64,000 nt of DNA from Aureibaculum marinum (GTDB lineage Bacteria > Bacteroidota > Bacteroidia > Flavobacteriales > Flavobacteriaceae), in the NCBI RefSeq assembly GCF_003813905.1, contig NZ_RPFJ01000007.1, positions 33,487 through 97,486 on the forward strand. Reading direction: 5' to 3'. Numbering within the stretch: the stretch's first letter is position 1; each line of letters begins with the position of its first letter. This document shows, piece after piece, positions 36,802 to 45,142 of the stretch. The notes below the pieces were generated by a model, which saw only the letters and a list, made by a program, of their open reading frames with translations, ran no database searches and was not told the origin of the DNA. Position numbers and translations under genes: made by a program.

Positions 36802-36888
36802 AGAATTAGTTTATAGTTTCTTTGTTTGCAATTTGTAAAAAAAATGTCAAATTCAAAACTCTAATTTGATAACAAATAATATACATTT

Positions 36889-37449
36889 ATGATAGAAAGT
36901 CAAACTTTTAAAAAAATAAATTACACCAATAAACCTTTATTAAAAGACGAATATGAAGATTGTACTTTTATTGATTGCTTATTTTCAAATACAGACCTCT
37001 CCTCTATTTCTTTTATTGATTGTGAATTTATAGATTGTGATTTAAGTTCTGCTAAAATTTATGAAACCATTTTTAATGGAGTACAATTTACCAATTGCAA
37101 ATTATTAGGCCTACCATTTAACACTGCTAACCAATTTACATTGATAGCAACATTTAAAAATTGTCAATTAGATTTTGCTTCTTTTTACCAACGCAAATTA
37201 AAAAATCAAAAGTTTACCAACTGTAGTTTAAAAGAAGTAGATTTTTCTTTAGCTGAGATAGTCAATGTTCAATTTAACAATTGCAATTTAGAAAATGCTA
37301 GCTTTGAAAATACCAACCTTGAAAAAGCCAATTTTACAACAGCTTATAATTACACTATTGATCCTGAAAAAAACAAGATAAAAGGAGCTAAATTTGCTAA
37401 GGATGGTATAGTTGGATTACTTACAAAATACAGAATTGAGATAGAATAA
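36889..37449 (+). CDS. Pentapeptide repeat protein
   Basis: A 186-residue protein with repeats of the A(D/N)LXX-type right-handed beta-helix, here mainly in the form xF(x)NC(x)L/F: CTFIDCLFSNTDLSSISFIDCEFIDCDL, VQFTNCKLLG, FTNCSLKEVDFSLAEIVNVQFNNCNLENASFENTNLEKANF. Cys is frequent at the inward-facing position. There is no signal peptide. Such proteins can mimic DNA or act as scaffolds (McbG/Qnr are distant examples), but nothing here points to quinolone resistance. Monocistronic. Confidence 0.85.
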   Translation: MIESQTFKKINYTNKPLLKDEYEDCTFIDCLFSNTDLSSISFIDCEFIDCDLSSAKIYETIFNGVQFTNCKLLGLPFNTANQFTLIATFKNCQLDFASFYQRKLKNQKFTNCSLKEVDFSLAEIVNVQFNNCNLENASFENTNLEKANFTTAYNYTIDPEKNKIKGAKFAKDGIVGLLTKYRIEIE

Positions 37450-37599
37450 AATTAATTATAATATACTTATTGAGCTTAATAATCAATAATTTTTTTGCTT
37501 CTCAAATCTCTACATCATTCACCCCTTTTTGTATGCTAAGTTTAATAGTCATTATTAAATGTGTCAACAATTTATCAATACAAACTAATTAAAAATAAA

Positions 37600-37659
37600 A
37601 TAGCAACCTTGAAGTGAGTGACTAGTGCTTTTTATAGGAAACGTTGTTGTACGTTGGCA
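37600..37659 (+). repeat. Possible recombination-site (attC-like) remnant ending in GTTGGC
   Basis: The stretch ends AACGTTGTTGTACGTTGGCA, and the decarboxylase stop codon lies directly against it (GTTGGC at 37653-37658, stop from 37660). A CACTAGTG palindrome sits within GTGACTAGTGC. A CAACAA box farther left (37565-37570) can pair with TTGTTG. GTTGGC matches the right-hand box of the site after the recombinase at 63392-63397. The left arm is degenerate, so this call rests mainly on the right boundary. Confidence 0.4.
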
Positions 37660-39066
37660 TTATTCAATTATGTTTATTATTCGGTTCATTTCTTTAAAGA
37701 CTAATTCGATATCATTTTTAGTAGTTCTCCAATTCACAAATGATACTCTAATTCCTTTTTGGTCATTGTAAAGTGTTGGTGTCATAAATACTTTTCCCGT
37801 TTTGTTTAATTGGGTTAAAAAACTGTCGATATTTTCTTTGTTCCGATTGTTACTTATATTAAAAACAATGTTGTTCAACCTTACTGGTGCTAGTAACTTA
37901 AAGTTTTCAGACTCCTTTATTTTACTTCCAAAATATTTTGCTAAATCAATTGCGTTTTCTACAATATTCTTATACCCTTCTTTTCCATAGGCTCTTAAGG
38001 AAAACCAAGCAGGTAATGCCTTTAAACGCCTTGAATTTTCAGGAAGAAAATTAAGATAATTAAAGTTTTCCATTGGGTTTCCAAGATAGGGTGCATTAGA
38101 GTTTTGAAAACTTTCAACTTGTAATGAACTATGTTCTTCTTTTATTAAAAACACAGCACTTTCATAGGGTACATTTAACCATTTGTGACAATCAATAGTT
38201 ATACTATCAGAATGTCCCCAGTCTTTTACAAAATGATTATAAGTATCTGAACAAGCTGCAAAACCACCAAAAGCAGCATCTGTGTGCCACCAAAAATTAT
38301 ACTTTTTCTTTAGTTTCTTTATGGCATTAAAATTATCAAAATCAACCGTATTTACTGTTCCTGCACTTGATATAAGAATAAATGGTTGACCGTTTAATGT
38401 TTTTATTTTCGATTCTAAATCATCAATCGAAATGGCTTCTCTATTTCCTTCTATTGTGTTTACTTTTATAATATTATTACTGCCAATACCTAATAAAGCA
38501 AGTGATTTTAAAGCAGAAGAATGTGGTGTCGCTGTTAGGACATTTATTTTTTCAGTAATACCTTCTTTTGCAAAATCTTTACCATAATTTTTTCCAAACC
38601 ACTGTCTCGCTACTGCTAAACACGTAAAATTAGACATAGTAGCACCTGTTACAAAACCACCAACAAAAGATTTAGGTAAATTAAATAGGTCTAAAATTAA
38701 TTGAATAGTTTCTAATTCAATATTTGCAGAAATGTCTCCTTCTCCATTTATTGCTTGTGGATTCTGATCGTAGATTGTTGCTAACCAATCTCCCATTATA
38801 GATGCTGGTGTAGAACCACCAATAACATAACCCCAGAATCTAGGTCCAGAAGATGATACTATTGTAGGTTCGAACGTTTCGTTGAATAATTGTAAAGTAT
38901 TACGAGCACCAAGACCTTTTGAATCTAGATTTATTAATTCAGCTTTGTGAACATTTGCTGAAGTTTTTCGCTCATCTATTTTGTTTAAATATTCTATTCC
39001 TTGCTTTTTTACAAGCTCAAGAAGAGATTCAATTTCTAATAAATCAGTTTGTAGAGTTTTATTCAT
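37660..39066 (-). CDS. Group II PLP-dependent decarboxylase
   Basis: A 468-residue aromatic-L-amino-acid/glutamate decarboxylase-family protein. The PLP lysine is Lys295 in SITIDCHKWLNVPYES. HTDAAFGGFAA carries the cofactor-binding Asp, and SAGTVNTVDFD and NPQAINGEGDISANIE are family-like. The substrate (glutamate, aspartate, aromatic or diamino acid) cannot be assigned from sequence alone. Both ends are unusual: the start lies 13 bases from a GCCCAAC-bounded hairpin and the stop abuts a GTTGGC box. No promoter motif is visible between the hairpin and the start. This is the arrangement expected of a mobile gene cassette with the gene in reverse orientation. Confidence 0.88.
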   Translation of the reverse strand: MNKTLQTDLLEIESLLELVKKQGIEYLNKIDERKTSANVHKAELINLDSKGLGARNTLQLFNETFEPTIVSSSGPRFWGYVIGGSTPASIMGDWLATIYDQNPQAINGEGDISANIELETIQLILDLFNLPKSFVGGFVTGATMSNFTCLAVARQWFGKNYGKDFAKEGITEKINVLTATPHSSALKSLALLGIGSNNIIKVNTIEGNREAISIDDLESKIKTLNGQPFILISSAGTVNTVDFDNFNAIKKLKKKYNFWWHTDAAFGGFAACSDTYNHFVKDWGHSDSITIDCHKWLNVPYESAVFLIKEEHSSLQVESFQNSNAPYLGNPMENFNYLNFLPENSRRLKALPAWFSLRAYGKEGYKNIVENAIDLAKYFGSKIKESENFKLLAPVRLNNIVFNISNNRNKENIDSFLTQLNKTGKVFMTPTLYNDQKGIRVSFVNWRTTKNDIELVFKEMNRIINIIE

Positions 39067-39078
39067 TTTTTAGCTTGT

Positions 39079-39117
39079 TGCCCAACAATTATATAAACGC
39101 AATAGTTTATACATTAC
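39079..39117 (+). repeat. attC-like hairpin upstream of the decarboxylase
   Basis: It begins with GCCCAAC (39080-39086), a perfect RYYYAAC integron-type box. It contains TATAAAC/GTTTATA arms around a GCAATA loop (39092-39111). On the same strand TATAAACGCAATAGTTTATACA is identical to the hairpin core after the recombinase at 63366-63388 except for one extra C there. The right-hand GTTRRRY box is not evident. Confidence 0.5.
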
Positions 39118-39158
39118 TAAAGATATATAAAAACGATTAAAAATACAAGACTCTATAA

Positions 39159-40577
39159 TTACCCTTTCTTTAACCCCATTTCTTCAGCTTTTTTTAACAT
39201 AAATGCATAAGCTTCATCATAATCATTCTTTATATCACCTTCTAAAATAGCTTCTTTAATAGCTTCTTTTAAAGTACCTATTTCCCTACATGGCTTTAAA
39301 TTAAAAGTATCCATAATTAATTCGCCTGTAATAGGAGGTTGAAAATTACGTACTTGGTCACGTTCTTCTACATCCGCTATTTTTTCACGTACTTTTTTAA
39401 AATTATTGAGGTATTTTTTCTTCTTTTTCGGATTTTGTGTTGTAATATCTGCTTCGCAATGCGTCATTAAATCGTCAATATCTTCTCCTGCATCAAAAAT
39501 TAATCGTCTTACTGCAGAATCTGTTACATCTTCTGCTAATATTACAGGTCTAGAACTTAACAATACCAATTTCTGAACGTATTTCATTTTTTCATTCAAT
39601 GGCATTTTTAGGCGTTTAAACAATTTATATACCATCTTAGAGCCTACAAACTCATGCCCATGAAATGTCCATCCTATTTTTTTATCAAAACGTTTGGTTG
39701 GTGCTTTCCCTATATCATGTAAAAGAGCGGTCCATCGTAACCACAAATTATCTGTATGTTCTGAAATATTATCAACCACTTGTAATGTATGGTAAAAATT
39801 GTCTTTATGGCGTTGCCCCTTCTCTTCTGCTACACCTTTTAACGCTGTTAATTCTGGTAAAAACCGTTGTAATAAGTTAGTGTCTTCTAAAAGTTTAAAT
39901 CCAATAGATGGTTTCTTTGACATTAAAATTTTATGCAATTCTTCAACAATACGCTCTTTGGTAATAATATCAATTCGTGCAGCATTTTTAGTAATAGCAC
40001 TTAACGATTCTTTTTCAATTGTAAAATTTAATTGTGTTGCAAATCGAATAGCTCGCATCATTCGTAAAGGATCATCAGAATACGTAATATCTGGATTTAA
40101 CGGCGTTCTAATAATTCCGTTTTTTAAATCTTCTAAACCATTAAATGGATCTAATAAATCTCCATAATTTTCTTTATTTAGACTAAATGCCATTGCATTT
40201 ATTGTAAAATCACGTCTATTTTGGTCGTCTTGTAATGTACCTTCTGCTACTTCCGGATTTCTACTCTCCTTAACATAACTTTCTTTTCTAGCCCCTACAA
40301 ATTCTACCTCAACATCTTCAAATCGAAGCATGGCAGTACCATACGTTTTAAATATTTGAACTTTTGGTGTGTTAGGTACTAATTGAGCTACTTTTTTAGC
40401 CAATTCTATTCCACTACCAACAGTTACAATATCAATATCTTTTGCACCACTATCTCTGTTTAATAAGAAATCACGTACAAAGCCTCCAATAACATAACTT
40501 TTTAACCCTAATTGTGCTGATGCGTTTGAAATAATTTGAAATATATCTGATGTTATAGCTTGTTTGTAGTTATTCAA
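39159..40577 (-). CDS. cca: CCA tRNA nucleotidyltransferase with HD domain
   Basis: A 472-residue class II nucleotidyltransferase. The head domain has YVIGGFVRDFLLNRDSGAKDIDIVTVG (Gly-Gly and the D-x-D metal site), RRDFTINAMAFSL, DPLRMMRAIRFATQL and the RNA-binding helices. An HD domain (LLHDIGKAP) lies near residue 285, and a C-terminal helix region completes it. It adds or repairs the CCA end of tRNAs; the HD domain can give 2',3'-cyclic phosphodiesterase or phosphatase activity. The start is TTG: an in-frame stop lies five codons upstream and no ATG precedes the conserved region. No promoter was identified. Confidence 0.93.
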   Translation of the reverse strand: MNNYKQAITSDIFQIISNASAQLGLKSYVIGGFVRDFLLNRDSGAKDIDIVTVGSGIELAKKVAQLVPNTPKVQIFKTYGTAMLRFEDVEVEFVGARKESYVKESRNPEVAEGTLQDDQNRRDFTINAMAFSLNKENYGDLLDPFNGLEDLKNGIIRTPLNPDITYSDDPLRMMRAIRFATQLNFTIEKESLSAITKNAARIDIITKERIVEELHKILMSKKPSIGFKLLEDTNLLQRFLPELTALKGVAEEKGQRHKDNFYHTLQVVDNISEHTDNLWLRWTALLHDIGKAPTKRFDKKIGWTFHGHEFVGSKMVYKLFKRLKMPLNEKMKYVQKLVLLSSRPVILAEDVTDSAVRRLIFDAGEDIDDLMTHCEADITTQNPKKKKKYLNNFKKVREKIADVEERDQVRNFQPPITGELIMDTFNLKPCREIGTLKEAIKEAILEGDIKNDYDEAYAFMLKKAEEMGLKKG

Positions 40578-40684
40578 TGTTATATTGTATTAATTTGTTT
40601 ACTATTATTTCGTTCTGGTCGAAACTTTTTAAACTAAAGTACTTTTAGAAAAATCACTTTTTTAATGACACTAATTTATAATTA

Positions 40685-41245
40685 TCAATCTCGAATAATT
40701 TGCAAAGTTCCCTCTTCTAAAATTTTGATAATTCTTGATGGTTTATCCATTATTTTATCTCGATCCAAATTTACCACATAATCAACAGCCTCCAAAATTG
40801 ATTTGTCAATTTCTTTAAAAGATTTAGGGGTAGAAAAATTGCTAATATTTGCAGAAGTAGAAACAATTGGTTTTCCGAATTTAGCAATTAATGTTTTACA
40901 AAAATTATGATTTACAATTCTAATAGCAATTGTATTGTCATGAGCTATTGCGTTTTTTGCCAACCCTTTAGGATTGCTATACACAATGGTAGTTGGCCTA
41001 TTTGAGCTACTAAGTATTTTATCAACCTGATTTGGAAATTGTGCTATATAATTTTTAAGCATTTCTATTCCATCTACAAGAATAACTAAACTTTTACTCT
41101 CTTCACGTTCTTTGATTTTAAAAATTTTAGCAACAGCAGTTTTATTTGTAGCATCACAGCCTATACCCCAAACAGTGTCTGTTGGATAAACTATTAATCC
41201 GCCTTGTTTTAAAACGTGTAGTGTTTTTTGTAGTTCTGCTTCCAT
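40685..41245 (-). CDS. tsaC: L-threonylcarbamoyladenylate synthase (TsaC/Sua5)
   Basis: A 186-residue YrdC-domain protein making threonylcarbamoyl-AMP for the tRNA t6A37 modification. Conserved segments are GGLIVYPTDTVWGIGCDATN, KIFKIKEREESKSLVILV, RPTTIVYSNP, IAIRIVNHNF and PIVSTSANISN. It is the short TsaC form without a Sua5 C-terminal domain. I chose the ATG of MEAELQKTL (an ATG one codon upstream is equally possible). The longer reading to 41284 would cross the predicted promoter at 41260-41267. Confidence 0.92.
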   Translation of the reverse strand: MEAELQKTLHVLKQGGLIVYPTDTVWGIGCDATNKTAVAKIFKIKEREESKSLVILVDGIEMLKNYIAQFPNQVDKILSSSNRPTTIVYSNPKGLAKNAIAHDNTIAIRIVNHNFCKTLIAKFGKPIVSTSANISNFSTPKSFKEIDKSILEAVDYVVNLDRDKIMDKPSRIIKILEEGTLQIIRD

Positions 41246-41259
41246 CATAATTTTAAATG

Positions 41260-41267
41260 CAAAGTTA
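41260..41267 (-). promoter_or_regulatory. -7 element for tsaC
   Basis: The minus strand reads TAACTTTG (TAnnTTTG) 15 bases before the ATG, predicting an almost leaderless mRNA and fixing the start downstream. Confidence 0.5.
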
Positions 41268-41382
41268 GTATTAGTTTTACACATTGTATAAATTTTTGTA
41301 TTATTGGTAAAATTAGAAGCATCAATTTGAAATATTTTACCGATTTGAAATGCTTTTACAATCCTTATTTTTCTTGTAGTAT

Positions 41383-42033
41383 ATGGTTAAAAAAATAAAG
41401 GTTTTCGCAAAACGCAAAACACGAAAGATATTTGAAAGTTTTTATTCTAAAAAAGATATAGACCGTTTAGGAGATAAAAATTTTGTTATTATCTCTAATA
41501 ATTGTTGGGGAGGAGAGGTTTATAAATGGTACAAAAGACCCTATAATTCTCCTTTTATAGGATTGTTTTTATATGGACCTTGTTATTTAAAATTACTTTC
41601 TAACTTTCATTATTACATCCGTAAAGAACTAAAATTTGTAGAATCGTCTAAATACCCAGATAGACCAATAACATATCCATTAGCTTTACTTGGTGATATT
41701 GAAATTCATTTTACTCATTACGATAGTATTGATGAAGCTAGAACAAAATGGACGCGTAGAACATCAAGAATGCTAGAAGAGAAAAATTTTGATAATTATT
41801 ATTTTAAAATTTGTGATCGAGAAAGAGTTACCAAAAAACATTTATTAGATTTTCATGAATTACCACATAAAAACAAAGTTTCATTTGCCTTAAATGATAT
41901 TCCAGAATTATTAGGTAAAAATCATATTAAGGTAAATGAATCTCAAAAAAATAGGAATCATGTACCAAACGGAAAAAAAATGTTTAAGTTAACTTTTTTG
42001 TATTTCGATTTAAATAGTTGGTTGGTTGGCTAA
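41383..42033 (+). CDS. DUF1919 family protein (exopolysaccharide-associated)
   Basis: A 216-residue protein of the DUF1919 family. Key segments are the N-terminal NFVIISNNCWGGEVYKWYKRPYNSPFIGLFLYGPCYLKLL, the PLALLGDIEIHFTHYDS motif and ARTKWTRRTSRM. The family is found in surface-polysaccharide gene clusters and may be an acyl- or glycosyl-modifying enzyme. It fits that pattern here, at the edge of a group of glycosyltransferase genes. It is convergent with the next gene with four bases between stops. Confidence 0.82.
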   Translation: MVKKIKVFAKRKTRKIFESFYSKKDIDRLGDKNFVIISNNCWGGEVYKWYKRPYNSPFIGLFLYGPCYLKLLSNFHYYIRKELKFVESSKYPDRPITYPLALLGDIEIHFTHYDSIDEARTKWTRRTSRMLEEKNFDNYYFKICDRERVTKKHLLDFHELPHKNKVSFALNDIPELLGKNHIKVNESQKNRNHVPNGKKMFKLTFLYFDLNSWLVG

Positions 42034-42037
42034 AAAT

Positions 42038-43126
42038 CTATTTAACTGTTGTTGTGTTGTTTAAAACTTGTCTATAAACTTCTAAATATTCAGATGCTGC
42101 TGTATTCCAACTAAAATTAGATGCTCGTTTTTTATAGTTGAGTTCGTAATCTTCTCTATTATTTTCAAAAATATCCATTCCTTTTGTAAAGACATCTGCC
42201 ATGTATTTTGGATCAAAATGTTCCCAATAAAATGCATAATCACCACCAATTTCAGGTAACGATGTTTTATGAGCCAAAAACACAGGTTTTCCAAAACTCA
42301 TAGCCTCTATAGGAGGAATACCAAAGCCTTCACGTAAAGATGGAAATACAAAAGCCAAACAGTTCTGTAAATAATAATATTTATCTTTTTCAGATATTTT
42401 ACCCGTTACATACACTCGGTTTTCTAATTTATATTTGGCAATTAATTTTTGAATTGTTTCTGCATATTCCGTTGAATTTTTGCCCGATATTATTAAATTT
42501 ATTTTTGGTAAAAATTGCAACATTTCAACTAAAGTATGAAAGTTTTTACGTTCATTTATTTCTCCAATGGTAAATAAAAATGGATTTTTTAAAACAACAT
42601 TATTAGGTTTATAATTTTCTGGAATATCAACTTTACCTATTGTATTACCATTATAAATAACATATTCAGGTACATTCGGAACATCAAAATAGTTATGTGT
42701 AGCTTCTTTTGCGAAATTAGAAATGTAAACTATAGCATTAGATCTTGCTAATTTTTCTTTAAACCTTATATTACGAATATGATTCATATCACTTGACACT
42801 TCATGCACAAAATTAACATCATGTACAGTTAATATATAAGGAATATCATAATAAGGTTCTATAACAATATTTTGATTAAGAGAATGCCATAAATCATATT
42901 TTTTTCTAATTGCAAATTGGTTATATCGCCTAAATGAAAAGTATTTTTTATACTTAAAATAATCACCAAATTCAGTTTTTAAAGCTCCCGTATCTTTGGC
43001 ATGAAGTATTATTTTTAAATCTTTAGCTTTAGCTGCATACAACCCTTTTATCAAATGATAATTGAATTGCCCAAAGCCAAAGTATAAATTTTTTACATTG
43101 TGTGATTCTAAGAAAACTTCTTTCAA
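42038..43126 (-). CDS. Glycosyltransferase family 4 (GT1-fold) protein
   Basis: A 362-residue GT-B glycosyltransferase. Typical elements are LYFGFGQFNYHLIKGL near the N-terminus, FLFTIGEINERKNFHTLVEMLQFL, the donor-binding LAFVFPSLREGFGIPPIEAMSFGKPVFLAHKTSLPEIGG (EX7E motif with two Glu) and a C-terminal helix. It likely transfers a hexose during LPS or exopolysaccharide assembly. It sits in a cluster with a GT2, an RfaY-like kinase and a GT9. Confidence 0.9.
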   Translation of the reverse strand: MKEVFLESHNVKNLYFGFGQFNYHLIKGLYAAKAKDLKIILHAKDTGALKTEFGDYFKYKKYFSFRRYNQFAIRKKYDLWHSLNQNIVIEPYYDIPYILTVHDVNFVHEVSSDMNHIRNIRFKEKLARSNAIVYISNFAKEATHNYFDVPNVPEYVIYNGNTIGKVDIPENYKPNNVVLKNPFLFTIGEINERKNFHTLVEMLQFLPKINLIISGKNSTEYAETIQKLIAKYKLENRVYVTGKISEKDKYYYLQNCLAFVFPSLREGFGIPPIEAMSFGKPVFLAHKTSLPEIGGDYAFYWEHFDPKYMADVFTKGMDIFENNREDYELNYKKRASNFSWNTAASEYLEVYRQVLNNTTTVK

Positions 43127-43323
43127 AATAGTAATAGTTAATAGTGACTGAGGTATTTTATTCTACAAAACTCTAAATTATAGTATGTATTTTAAAACAA
43201 CTTTACTGGGCAACACAACAGTTTAAGAATAACTAATTTTAACCTGATCACTTTTTAGCAAGTAATATTTTATAATATCTAACAAAGATATGTAAATTAG
43301 CCTCATATTATTAAGTTTACAAA

Positions 43324-44139
43324 ATGAAAGACATATCTATTATAATAAGTACCTATAATTCAGAAGCGTATTTAGAATTAGTGTTGTATGGTTATAATTA
43401 TCAAACCCTAAATAATTTTGAAGTTGTTATTGCTGATGATGGTTCTAGAGCATCTACTAAAGAATTAATTGAAAATTTTAAAAAAATTGCTAAATACCCT
43501 ATAAAACACGTATGGCATGAAGATAATGGATTTCAAAAATCACAAATTTTAAATAAAGCTATTGTCAATTGTAGTTGCGATTATATAATCATGTCAGATG
43601 GAGATTGTATTCCAAGAAAAGATTTTGTAGAAACTCACCATCACCACAAAGAAGATGGTTATTTTCTTTCTGGAGGTTACTTTATGTTACCCATGAGCAT
43701 CTCAAAAATTATAACAAAAGAATCTATAGAAAAAGGTGAATGCTTTGATTTAAAATGGTTAAAATCTAAAGGACTAAAATCTTCCTTTAAAAACAATAAG
43801 TTGAATTCAAAAGGTTCTAAAGCAAAATTACTTAATTCGATAACTCCAACAAAAGCAACATGGAATGGGCACAATGCATCTGGTTGGAAAAAAGATATAT
43901 TAACAGTTAATGGATTTGACGAACGCATGCAATATGGAGGACAAGACAGAGAATTAGGCGAACGTCTTGTAAATTTAGGTTTAAAATCTAAACAGATTAG
44001 ATATAGTGCTGTAGTAATTCATTTAGACCACCCTAGAGGATATAAAACAAAAGAATCTATTAATAAAAACTTAAAAATAAGAGAAAATACAAGAAATAGC
44101 AAAGTGATAAAAACTCCTTTTGGAATTGAAAAATTATAA
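43324..44139 (+). CDS. Glycosyltransferase family 2 (chondroitin-synthase-like)
   Basis: A 271-residue GT-A glycosyltransferase. SIIISTYNSEAYLELVL, VVIADDGSRAST, ISD-type metal site MSDGDCIPRKDF and the C-terminal acceptor region WNGHNASGWKKDILTVNGFDERMQYGGQDRELGERL (the glyco_tranf_2_7C pattern) are all present. It is likely an LPS-core or polysaccharide glucosyl/galactosyltransferase. Confidence 0.9.
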   Translation: MKDISIIISTYNSEAYLELVLYGYNYQTLNNFEVVIADDGSRASTKELIENFKKIAKYPIKHVWHEDNGFQKSQILNKAIVNCSCDYIIMSDGDCIPRKDFVETHHHHKEDGYFLSGGYFMLPMSISKIITKESIEKGECFDLKWLKSKGLKSSFKNNKLNSKGSKAKLLNSITPTKATWNGHNASGWKKDILTVNGFDERMQYGGQDRELGERLVNLGLKSKQIRYSAVVIHLDHPRGYKTKESINKNLKIRENTRNSKVIKTPFGIEKL

Positions 44140-44329
44140 CAATTTTTAACATGTATAAAAGGTATTTCTTAATTTGTGATGCATAAAAAAACTATTAAAA
44201 TAGTTAAAGTAACAACTCAATACCAACTCTAAAAGGTGACGTTTTTCAATTAAAATTCTCTATAATTTAACAACAATATACAAATTAAAATTTTATTCTT
44301 TTTAAAACAGGTTTAACAGCTATAGTTAC

Positions 44330-44337
44330 TATTTTTG
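44330..44337 (+). promoter_or_regulatory. -7 element overlapping the RfaY-like gene start region
   Basis: TATTTTTG (TAnnTTTG) ends four bases before the ATG at 44342. The transcript would start at or within a base or two of the ATG, predicting a leaderless mRNA. Confidence 0.45.
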
Positions 44338-44341
44338 CCAA

Positions 44342-45097
44342 ATGAATTTTCATATAAACCAACAATTCAAATCATTACAAACTGACTTAGATGAAATTAT
44401 TTCAAATTTCAATTCTTTTGATGTTGGTTTTGGTACTGGAAATAGAAATAGTGTAAAAAAAATTGACCTTCCTACGTTAAAAATTGTTGTTAAATCCTTT
44501 AAAATTCCAATTTTAATAAATCAGATTGTTTATAAATATTTTAGAAAATCGAAAGCCAAAAGATCTTTTGAATATGCTAATAAACTTTCTGAATTAAAAA
44601 TTAATACTCCAACACCCATTGCTTATCTTGAAAACTTTTCTTGGTTTGGATTGCAAAAAAGTTTCTATATCTGTGAATTTTTAGATTACGATTTAACCTA
44701 TAGGGAATTGATACACCAACCTGATTACCCAAATTATGAAAATATTTTAAAAGCCTTTACTAGATTTACTTTTGAACTACATCAAAAAGGTGTATTATTT
44801 TTAGATCATTCACCCGGAAACACTCTCATTGTTAAAGATCAAAACACCTATCATTTTTATTTGGTAGATTTAAACAGAATGAAATTTAAAGAGTTATCTT
44901 TTGAAGAGCGAATGAAAAATTTTTCACGCTTAACTCCAAAAAAAGAAATGATTGAAATAATGAGTAAAGAATATGCTAAATTATACAACAAACCTTTTGA
45001 TTTAGTTTATGAAAAAATGTGGTTTTACACGATAAAATTTCAATATAAATTTTATCGTAAAAAACGATTTAAACGCTGGCTAAAAAAAAGTCGTTAA
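44342..45097 (+). CDS. RfaY/InaA-type lipopolysaccharide core kinase
   Basis: A 251-residue protein-kinase-fold sugar kinase of the Kdo/heptose (InaA/RfaY) group. Visible are Lys51 in VVKSF, the catalytic-loop LDHSPGN with Asp155 and Asn160, and the metal-binding DLNR with Asp176 (in place of DFG). It would phosphorylate Kdo or heptose in the LPS inner core. It stands between a GT2 and a GT9 heptosyltransferase-like gene, which supports the LPS-core role. Confidence 0.85.
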   Translation: MNFHINQQFKSLQTDLDEIISNFNSFDVGFGTGNRNSVKKIDLPTLKIVVKSFKIPILINQIVYKYFRKSKAKRSFEYANKLSELKINTPTPIAYLENFSWFGLQKSFYICEFLDYDLTYRELIHQPDYPNYENILKAFTRFTFELHQKGVLFLDHSPGNTLIVKDQNTYHFYLVDLNRMKFKELSFEERMKNFSRLTPKKEMIEIMSKEYAKLYNKPFDLVYEKMWFYTIKFQYKFYRKKRFKRWLKKSR

Positions 45098-45142
45098 AAG
45101 CAAATCTAAAACCATTCAATCACGCTAAGTAAAATAATATCT

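Noticed and set aside
36889..37449. Qnr-type quinolone-resistance protein
   Set aside because: The pentapeptide pattern is Cys-rich and irregular, and lacks the length and loops of Qnr proteins.
39665..40167. Two open frames (71 and 122 codons) opposite cca
   Set aside because: Antisense to the conserved CCA-transferase coding sequence; they exist because of codon bias and have no independent promoter or homology pattern.
43190..43230. GGGCAACACAACAG string resembling a recombination-site box
   Set aside because: It has CAACA words, but no partner arm and no match to the TATAAACGCAATA core shared by the two better sites.
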